A stretch of 11,349 nucleotides of DNA from Alistipes sp. Lineage in GTDB: Bacteria; Bacteroidota; Bacteroidia; Bacteroidales; Rikenellaceae. A model generated the notes under the pieces. The model was not told where the DNA came from, made no database searches, and worked only from the letters and a program-made list of their open reading frames with translations. Below are positions 6,473 to 11,349 of this stretch, in pieces; the stretch's first letter is position 1, and every line of letters begins with the position of its first letter. The position numbers and the translations under genes were made by a program. The stretch spans positions 1 to 11,349 of the forward strand of contig JAFOZN010000086.1 of assembly GCA_017391185.1 (NCBI GenBank). Reading direction: 5' to 3'.

Positions 6473-8116
6473 ATGTTGTGTAGACTCAAGGTTGAGAATT
6501 ATGCGTTGATAGATAGCTTGGATATAGAGCTTGATAAGCATCTGAACATCATTACGGGTGAGACGGGTGCTGGTAAATCTATCTTGTTGGGAGCGTTGGG
6601 ACTCTTGTTGGGTAATAAGAATGAGAGCGGTACGATCCATGATGAGTCACGCAGTTGTATAATCGAGGGCGAGTTTGATTTGAGGGGCTATAATCTGGAG
6701 CCATTTTTCGAGGAGAATGACTTGGATTATGAGCAGCAGTGTGTCATCAGACGTATGATTTTGCCATCGGGTAAGAGTCGCTCGTTTGTAAACGATGTGC
6801 CTGTGCAACTTACTCTACTCAAGGAGTTGGGCTATAAGTTAATAGATATCCATTCTCAGCATCGTAATATGCTCCTATCAGACGAACAGTTCCGTATCTC
6901 GGCTGTGGATACCATTTCGGGTGCGAAATCTCTTGTCGAGGAGTATCAGCATAAATATCGCGAGTTGCGTAGTGCCGAGCGAGTGATCGAAAATCTGCGC
7001 TCAGAGGCTGAGGCTTTGCGTAAGGATGAGGAGTGGCTTCGTTTTCAGGTCGCGGAGTTTGAGGCTGCGGCATTGAAAGAGGGAGAACTCAAAGAGGCCG
7101 AGGAGGAGTTGAAGGTTTTGGAGAATGCCGATCAGATTGGTGAGGCGCTCATCTCGCTCAGAAATGCTCTTGATGCCGAGCAGGTCGGTGTGTTGGAGCA
7201 GTTAGGATTGGCTCAGAATTCGTTTGCGCGTTTGGCCGAGGGTTATCCGTTGGGTGCGGAGTTTGCCGAGCGAATAAAGTCGGTAGTGGCTGAGCTGAAG
7301 GATTTGGGACGTACGGCGACAGATGAGAGCGAGAGAATAGAGGCTGATCCAGAGCGCTTGCAGAAACTTACAGATAGAGTAAATCTCATATACTCGATGT
7401 GTCAGAAACATCGCGCGCAGGATCTTTCGGAGTTGATTGCCAAGGGTAATGGCTACGCCGAGCAACTTAGTGCTATTACTCATAGCGATGAGAATATCCT
7501 CGCTCAGCAGGCTAAGATAGATGAGTTATATAGCCAAGCCAAGGCGATAGCAGATCAGATTCATACTCTGCGCGAGAAGGCTGCGGGTGAGATTTCTAAA
7601 CATATTGAGGATACGTTGTCGCACTTGGGTATGCCTCAGGTGAGATTTACGGTAGAGGTAGAATCTCAAGATGAGTTGCTTCCTACGGGTTGTGACAAGG
7701 TGAGATTTATGTTCTCTTCAAACGAGAAGTTGGCGGCTCAGGCTGTTGAGAAGATAGCTTCGGGTGGTGAGATTTCGCGTGTGATGTTGGCTTTGAAGGC
7801 TTTGCTTGCTTCGAAGTCGCAGTTACCTACAATCATCTTTGATGAGATTGATACAGGCGTATCGGGTCGTATAGCCGATGCTATGGGTGAGATTATCGAG
7901 TCGCTCTCATCAAATATGCAGGTGGTCTCGATTACCCACTTGCCGCAGGTTGCATCGAAGGGCGAGAGCCATTTTGTAGTCTATAAGCAGAATAGCGTCA
8001 CTAATATCGCTCGATTGGATGCCGAGCAGAGAGTAGAGGAGATTGCCAAGATGTTGTCGGGTAGCGTAATTTCTGCGGCGGCATTGGAGCAGGCTCGATT
8101 GCTTCTGGGTAAGTAA
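6473..8116 (+). CDS. recN: DNA repair protein RecN
   Basis: RecN is an SMC-like ATPase that acts early in repair of DNA double-strand breaks and works with RecA. The 547-aa protein has the full family layout: start MLCRLKVENYALID, Walker A GETGAGKS (29-36), the family block KLIDIHSQH (122-130), and two long coiled-coil arms (about 151-225 and 270-375) rich in Glu, Ala and Leu. The C-terminal ATPase half has signature SGGEISR (430-436), Walker B IIFDEID (454-460) with TGVSG after it, and the switch region SITHLPQVAS (486-495). The length is typical. It begins three bases after the coaBC stop, so the two genes are probably cotranscribed and perhaps translationally coupled. No damage-response operator is visible in front of it. 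Confidence 0.96.
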   Translation: MLCRLKVENYALIDSLDIELDKHLNIITGETGAGKSILLGALGLLLGNKNESGTIHDESRSCIIEGEFDLRGYNLEPFFEENDLDYEQQCVIRRMILPSGKSRSFVNDVPVQLTLLKELGYKLIDIHSQHRNMLLSDEQFRISAVDTISGAKSLVEEYQHKYRELRSAERVIENLRSEAEALRKDEEWLRFQVAEFEAAALKEGELKEAEEELKVLENADQIGEALISLRNALDAEQVGVLEQLGLAQNSFARLAEGYPLGAEFAERIKSVVAELKDLGRTATDESERIEADPERLQKLTDRVNLIYSMCQKHRAQDLSELIAKGNGYAEQLSAITHSDENILAQQAKIDELYSQAKAIADQIHTLREKAAGEISKHIEDTLSHLGMPQVRFTVEVESQDELLPTGCDKVRFMFSSNEKLAAQAVEKIASGGEISRVMLALKALLASKSQLPTIIFDEIDTGVSGRIADAMGEIIESLSSNMQVVSITHLPQVASKGESHFVVYKQNSVTNIARLDAEQRVEEIAKMLSGSVISAAALEQARLLLGK

Positions 8117-8143
8117 ATCAGGAATACTTAAAACTTAACGAAT

Positions 8144-9289
8144 ATGAAAAAACTACTACTTTTTTGTGCAATTATTTCGGCTTTGATGCTCTCATCGTGC
8201 AACGAGCAGCAGGGCTTGAAATCGGATTTAAAGAAGGCTTTGGAGGTTGCTGTTGAGCAGAATAAGCAGCAAGCTGTGCGTATGTCGGGCTTTACCAACA
8301 AGTTTCCACGTACGTATGAGAATGGCGAGGTAAAGTTTACCGATGTAAGGGGTTGGGTGAGTGGCTTTTTCCCTGGATCGTTGTGGCTGTTGTACGACCA
8401 TACGGGCGATAAGGAGCTTAAAGCCTATGCCGAGAAGTTTACACGTTGGTTGGAGCCACTAAAGGATTATCGCGGCACGCACGATTTGGGATTTATGGTC
8501 TTTTGCTCCTATGGTAACGCCTATCGCCTGACGGGGGAGGAGTATTATAAGGATATTATTCTGCAGGCTTCATCCTCGCTCGCTACTCGTTATAATGATA
8601 CGGTAGGTTGTATCCGCTCATGGAATACAGGGCGCAAGGTGAATCCAGAATTGGACTATATGGTCATCATCGACAATATGATGAATCTTGAGATGCTGGA
8701 GTGGGCAGGTTATAGCGATATTGCGCGTAAACATGCTGATACCACCATCAAAAATCATTTCCGAGAGGATAACAGCTCATATCATGTTGTGGCTTATAAT
8801 GAGCTTACGGGCGACATCGTTGAAAAACGTACGGCTCAAGGTCGTCACAATGCTTCGGCTTGGTCGCGCGGTCAGTCATGGGGCTTGTATGGCTATACTA
8901 TGATGTATCGTATGACGGGTCAGAAGCGATATTTGGAGCAGGCGGTGAAGATTGCCGAATATCTGATTCCTCGCCTGCCTGAGGATGCTATCCCGAATTG
9001 GGATTACGATGCTGAGGAGTTGTCGAAGGACTCTTCTGCTGCCTCTATTATGGCATCGGCACTTATCGAGCTTTATGGTTTTACCAAAAATAAGAGTTAT
9101 CTTGCCGTGGCTGAGCGTCAGCTTCGTTCGCTCTGTTCTGAGGAGTATTTTGCAGCATTGGGCGAGAATGGAAACTTCCTGCTCAAGCATGGCGTAGGTC
9201 ACTATATGGCTAAATCTGAGGTGGATGTACCTCTGTCGTATGGTGATTACTACTTTATCGAGGCTGCGATGAGATATTTGGCTCTTTAG
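8144..9289 (+). CDS. GH88 unsaturated glucuronyl hydrolase, lipoprotein
   Basis: Family GH88 enzymes remove the 4,5-unsaturated uronic acid left at the non-reducing end when polysaccharide lyases cut glycosaminoglycans or other acidic polymers. They act by hydrating the double bond. The 381-aa protein has a lipoprotein signal with lipobox MLSSC (lipidated Cys19), so it is membrane-anchored in the periplasm or at the surface. The alpha/alpha-barrel catalytic region shows THDLGF with Asp114, IIDNMMNLEML with Asp177 (the two acids matching the essential Asp pair of bacterial UGL), AWSRGQSWGLYGY (239-251), PNWDYDA (284-290) and SSAASIMASAL (298-308). It starts 27 bp after recN with no terminator between and is closed by a strong terminator. 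The related GH105 family is a less likely alternative. No lyase or SusCD genes are nearby, so the polymer is unknown. Confidence 0.9.
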   Translation: MKKLLLFCAIISALMLSSCNEQQGLKSDLKKALEVAVEQNKQQAVRMSGFTNKFPRTYENGEVKFTDVRGWVSGFFPGSLWLLYDHTGDKELKAYAEKFTRWLEPLKDYRGTHDLGFMVFCSYGNAYRLTGEEYYKDIILQASSSLATRYNDTVGCIRSWNTGRKVNPELDYMVIIDNMMNLEMLEWAGYSDIARKHADTTIKNHFREDNSSYHVVAYNELTGDIVEKRTAQGRHNASAWSRGQSWGLYGYTMMYRMTGQKRYLEQAVKIAEYLIPRLPEDAIPNWDYDAEELSKDSSAASIMASALIELYGFTKNKSYLAVAERQLRSLCSEEYFAALGENGNFLLKHGVGHYMAKSEVDVPLSYGDYYFIEAAMRYLAL

Positions 9290-9314
9290 CCGCAGGTGGT
9301 GTAATCCAAGGTAT

Positions 9315-9352
9315 AAGGATGCTGACTTCTGATGAGGTCAGCATCTTTTTTT
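9315..9352 (+). terminator. Rho-independent terminator after the GH88 gene
   Basis: The core arms GATGCTGAC (9318-9326) and GTCAGCATC (9337-9345) pair perfectly. Inner and outer extension with two G-U pairs gives up to 15 bp around a TGAT loop. Seven T follow (9346-9352). It starts 25 bp after the stop codon. Confidence 0.93.
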
Positions 9353-9473
9353 GTTTGTCGAGGATTGTTCTCTTTGTTGCGGAAAGAGTTAATTATTTGC
9401 ATGATAATATCGAATAAGACTCTCTTAATGGTCTATATGTATAAACCTAAAATTTTATCGAACTTAAAGTGTG

Positions 9474-9481
9474 TATATTTG
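9474..9481 (+). promoter_or_regulatory. Predicted Bacteroidota promoter (-7 box) for tatA
   Basis: TATATTTG matches the TAnnTTTG consensus exactly. A weak -33-like TTTT lies at 9453-9456, with a 17-bp spacer that is slightly short. Transcription would start near 9488 and leave an AT-rich leader of about 75 nt. The rest of the gap between the terminator and this box (9353-9473) shows nothing else I can support. Confidence 0.55.
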
Positions 9482-9507
9482 TCATGTAACATTTGTTAGA
9501 TCGATAA

Positions 9508-9560
9508 ATGAAAGTAATATGAAGAATAAAATAAAAGGTAAAATATCATTAAAATTGTAA
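9508..9560 (+). other. Two overlapping micro-ORFs in the tatA leader
   Basis: ATG 9508 opens a four-codon frame (MKVI) that stops at TGA 9520-9522. This overlaps ATG 9519, which opens a 13-codon Lys-rich frame (MKNKIKGKISLKL) that stops at TAA 9558-9560, two bases before the tatA ATG. Start-stop overlap is the geometry of translational coupling, but the region is so AT-rich that chance is a good explanation. Confidence 0.2.
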
Positions 9561-9562
9561 TT

Positions 9563-9775
9563 ATGGAATTTCTATTTATTGGTGGTATCGGTACGAGTGA
9601 AATGTTGTTGATAGTATTTGCATTATTGTTGCTCTTCGGAGGTAAAAAATTGCCAGAGTTGATGCGAGGCTTAGGGCGTGGTATCAGGGATTTTAAGAAT
9701 GAAACAGCCTCCCTGACCGATGAGGTCAAGAAGGCTGAGAAAGAGTTGGTAGATGATCTGAAATCAGATCTCTAA
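9563..9775 (+). CDS. tatA: Twin-arginine translocase subunit TatA
   Basis: TatA forms the membrane-thinning or pore part of the Tat system, which exports folded proteins bearing a twin-arginine signal. At 70 aa it is typical for the family. A short N-terminal transmembrane helix (about 10-25, SEMLLIVFALLLLF) is followed by the FGG hinge (25-27). The conserved amphipathic helix KKLPELMRGLGRGIRDFK (28-45) and an acidic-basic tail rich in Glu and Lys complete it. The family signature FGGKKLPEL is intact. TatE/TatB assignment is less likely because most Bacteroidota carry TatA with TatC and the sequence matches TatA. No tatC gene is in the window. The gene is convergent with thuA, with only nine bases between the stop codons. 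Confidence 0.92.
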   Translation: MEFLFIGGIGTSEMLLIVFALLLLFGGKKLPELMRGLGRGIRDFKNETASLTDEVKKAEKELVDDLKSDL

Positions 9776-9784
9776 ATCATAAAT

Positions 9785-10711
9785 TTACTTCTGTGGGGCC
9801 TTATAATCAGGGCGGAGCGATACCTTATCCTTTGTAGGGAAATCCTTAGGGATGGCCTGCTTTACCTTGCCTGTAGCTGCCCACTCAGAGCCTCTGAGCA
9901 AAAGAGTCTGGAAACCTACGCACTGCATAGCAGGATTCTTCTCCAAAGTAGGGCCTGCGTGTCCCAGCATTATGTGGAAGATGCGAGCCTTGCCATAATC
10001 TACGGTAAATACGAGTGGCTCCTCGCGTCCCGAACCGCCTGTCTTAGGGTCGGTAGTACCAGAGTAGAGCAGATCCTTGATGTTGGCAGGGCCACGCATG
10101 CGATCATACATCTCATCCTGAGCGTGCTTCCAACCATCAGGCAAACCCTTGGTGATAGGGTGCTTAAAGTTGCGACAGTTCATGGCAAACTCTCTCTGCC
10201 AGCCATGAGATCCGCCTGGGCCTGGTGAATTATCCAAGAATGGCTTGCCATCTACAAGGTAATAGTATGGGCCAGACTTCTCGTTGCGACCTTCCCAACC
10301 ACCGAGTGCGATGATACGCTGGAACTCCTCCCACTGCGCAAAAGCGTTGTCTGCAGCGTGGTAAATCACAACGCCACCACCATTCTGTACATACTTAAGG
10401 AATGCGTCATCAGTCTCTTTAGGCCAGCGGTCACCATTATAATCGAGCACGACCAAATCGTAAGCCGAAAAATCGGGTTTAAAGGTGGACATATCGCCAC
10501 GGGCAGGTGCTGTAAGGGTAATATCGCACTCGAATAGTCCCGAATTATCCAAAATCATCTTCAACGCCTTGTGGCTTACAGGCCAATTGTGGTTGTTCTG
10601 ACCAGATACGATAAGAGTCTTAATTTTCTGACTCTTTGCCTGACTTGTTGCTGGCATCAGCAGTGCGAGAGTGGCTGTTGCCATAAAAAGAAGTTTAAGT
10701 AATGTTTTCAT
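9785..10711 (-). CDS. Secreted ThuA-domain protein (trehalose-utilisation-like)
   Basis: ThuA-domain proteins share the class I glutamine-amidotransferase-like fold and often occur with sugar catabolism genes. ThuA in rhizobia is linked to trehalose use, but most secreted homologs have no proven activity. The 308-aa protein has a signal peptide (1-25, ending in SQA), then the domain from about 29 to 280. Landmarks are LIVSGQNNHNW (33-43), DLVVLDYNGDRWP (85-97), GGGVVIYHAADNAF (111-124, with His118 at the turn where true amidotransferases have Cys), HPITKGLPD (184-192), DEMYDRM (199-205) and FHIMLGHAG (245-253). I chose the ATG at 10711. An upstream in-frame ATG at 10759 would start inside a terminator hairpin and spoil the signal peptide. 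It follows groEL on the same strand beyond a terminator. The substrate cannot be inferred. Confidence 0.85.
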   Translation of the reverse strand: MKTLLKLLFMATATLALLMPATSQAKSQKIKTLIVSGQNNHNWPVSHKALKMILDNSGLFECDITLTAPARGDMSTFKPDFSAYDLVVLDYNGDRWPKETDDAFLKYVQNGGGVVIYHAADNAFAQWEEFQRIIALGGWEGRNEKSGPYYYLVDGKPFLDNSPGPGGSHGWQREFAMNCRNFKHPITKGLPDGWKHAQDEMYDRMRGPANIKDLLYSGTTDPKTGGSGREEPLVFTVDYGKARIFHIMLGHAGPTLEKNPAMQCVGFQTLLLRGSEWAATGKVKQAIPKDFPTKDKVSLRPDYKAPQK

Positions 10712-10728
10712 AATTGTAGGTTTTGATG

Positions 10729-10760
10729 TAAAAATACAAAAAAACGTGTTACCCACCAAA
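10729..10760 (-). promoter_or_regulatory. Predicted promoter for thuA, overlapping the groEL terminator
   Basis: Read on the minus strand, TTTG (complement of 10757-10760) is followed by a 20-base spacer and TATTTTTA (complement of 10729-10736). This fits the Bacteroidota -33 TTTG / -7 TAnnTTTG layout, with one mismatch at the last base of the -7 box. The -33 element falls in the loop of the hairpin. Transcription would start about 10-15 bases before the thuA ATG. Confidence 0.4.
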
Positions 10761-10776
10761 TGAGTAACACGTTTTT
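10738..10776 (-). terminator. Symmetric terminator hairpin after groEL
   Basis: A perfect 13-bp stem (10740-10752 with 10764-10776) surrounds an 11-base loop. On the minus strand it runs into seven T (complement of 10738-10744), as expected for a groEL terminator. The plus strand also has five T, so it could work in both directions. It lies 68 bp beyond the groEL stop. The stretch between (10777-10843) shows nothing else I can support. Confidence 0.9.
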
Positions 10777-10843
10777 CTTAGGTTTTATACGTTAAGCCAA
10801 GGCTTTTTCGCCCGACTTTAGCTTTTGTCAACCCTTCTTAGGA

Positions 10844-11349
10844 CTACATCATGCCGCCCATACCGCCCTGTGGCATCTGAGGCATAGCTGGTGCATCAAC
10901 CTTCTTCTCAGCCAATACACACTCTGTAGTGAGGAACATAGATGCGATAGATGCAGCATTCTCCAACGCAACGCGAGATACCTTAGTTGGGTCGATGATA
11001 CCAGCCTCCATCATATCTACATACTTGTCGTCACGAGCGTTGTAACCCATGTTACCCTCGCTCTCCTTGATCTTGTTTACTACTACAGAACCCTCGCCAC
11101 CAGCGTTAGCTACGATCTGGCGCAATGGCTCCTCGATAGCACGCTTAACGATCTGGATACCTGTTGTCTGATCCTCGTTCTCGCCCTTGAGGTTCTCCAA
11201 TGCTGCAACTGCGCGGATATAAGCAACGCCACCACCAGGAACGATACCCTCCTCAACAGCAGCACGTGTAGCAGCCAAAGCATCGTCAACACGATCCTTC
11301 TTCTCCTTCATCTCTACCTCGGTAGCAGCACCTACGTAAAGTACAGCAA
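10844..11349 (-). CDS. groEL: Chaperonin GroEL, C-terminal part (5' end lies outside the window)
   Basis: GroEL is the 60-kDa chaperonin that folds cytoplasmic proteins in an ATP-driven double ring with the GroES lid. The window holds about the last 168 residues of a protein normally near 545. The visible start is [20 protein letters not shown], followed by [20 protein letters not shown], the classic hinge back into the equatorial domain. The fragment ends with the flexible Gly/Met tail GGMGGMM and stop TAG (complement of 10844-10846). The frame continues unbroken to the window edge, so the internal Met at 11309-11311 is not the start. Codon use is very regular, as expected for a highly expressed gene. 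groES would be expected upstream, to the right of the window. Confidence 0.97.
   Translation of the reverse strand, partial: AVLYVGAATEVEMKEKKDRVDDALAATRAAVEEGIVPGGGVAYIRAVAALENLKGENEDQTTGIQIVKRAIEEPLRQIVANAGGEGSVVVNKIKESEGNMGYNARDDKYVDMMEAGIIDPTKVSRVALENAASIASMFLTTECVLAEKKVDAPAMPQMPQGGMGGMM

Noticed and set aside
9755..9770. Inverted repeat GATCTG-AAAT-CAGATC as a tatA terminator
   Set aside because: The stem is only six bp, lies inside the coding sequence and has no T tract after it on either strand.
10712..10759. 16-residue N-terminal extension of the ThuA-like protein from an upstream ATG
   Set aside because: It would be encoded by the terminator hairpin and would place uncharged residues before an otherwise standard signal peptide.

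Overview
The window looks like chromosomal DNA from a member of the Bacteroidota, most likely a gut-type Bacteroidales. The evidence is a Bacteroidota-type RNA polymerase omega subunit next to bamD, two exact matches to the Bacteroidota -7 promoter consensus TAnnTTTG (before bamD and tatA), start codons without clear Shine-Dalgarno sequences, the PAMDLDM form of the CoaC motif, and a GroEL tail ending in GGMGGMM. The genus cannot be fixed from this sequence. A Rikenellaceae/Alistipes-like origin is only a guess.

Layout, left to right. (1) The C-terminal two thirds of a galactokinase (galK), closed by a strong hairpin terminator. (2) Two tandem, secreted, sialate O-acetylesterase-like SGNH hydrolases (826-3746) that are clear paralogs, closed by a second terminator. 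(3) A housekeeping cluster, bamD - rpoZ - coaBC - recN (3965-8116), behind a Bacteroidota promoter and covering outer-membrane assembly, transcription, coenzyme A synthesis and DNA repair. (4) A GH88 unsaturated glucuronyl hydrolase lipoprotein only 27 bp after recN, closed by a strong terminator. (5) tatA behind its own predicted promoter. (6) On the minus strand, a secreted ThuA-domain protein that converges on tatA, then the 3' end of groEL. A long symmetric hairpin separates groEL from thuA.

The carbohydrate genes (galactokinase, two carbohydrate esterases, GH88, ThuA-like protein) fit an organism that takes apart decorated glycans or acidic polysaccharides. They are not arranged as a classical polysaccharide utilisation locus, and no SusC/SusD pair is present. 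Two of the hairpin terminators lie unusually close to the next start codon. At the groEL-thuA junction, the best promoter candidate for thuA overlaps the terminator.

I see no CRISPR array, tRNA, rRNA, insertion sequence, phage gene or defence system. Every long reading frame not listed is a shadow of a listed gene. I found no wholly new system. The best leads are a ten-A slippery tract in the linker of coaBC that could release a free CoaC domain, the unusual active-site residues in the paired esterases, and the promoter/terminator overlaps.
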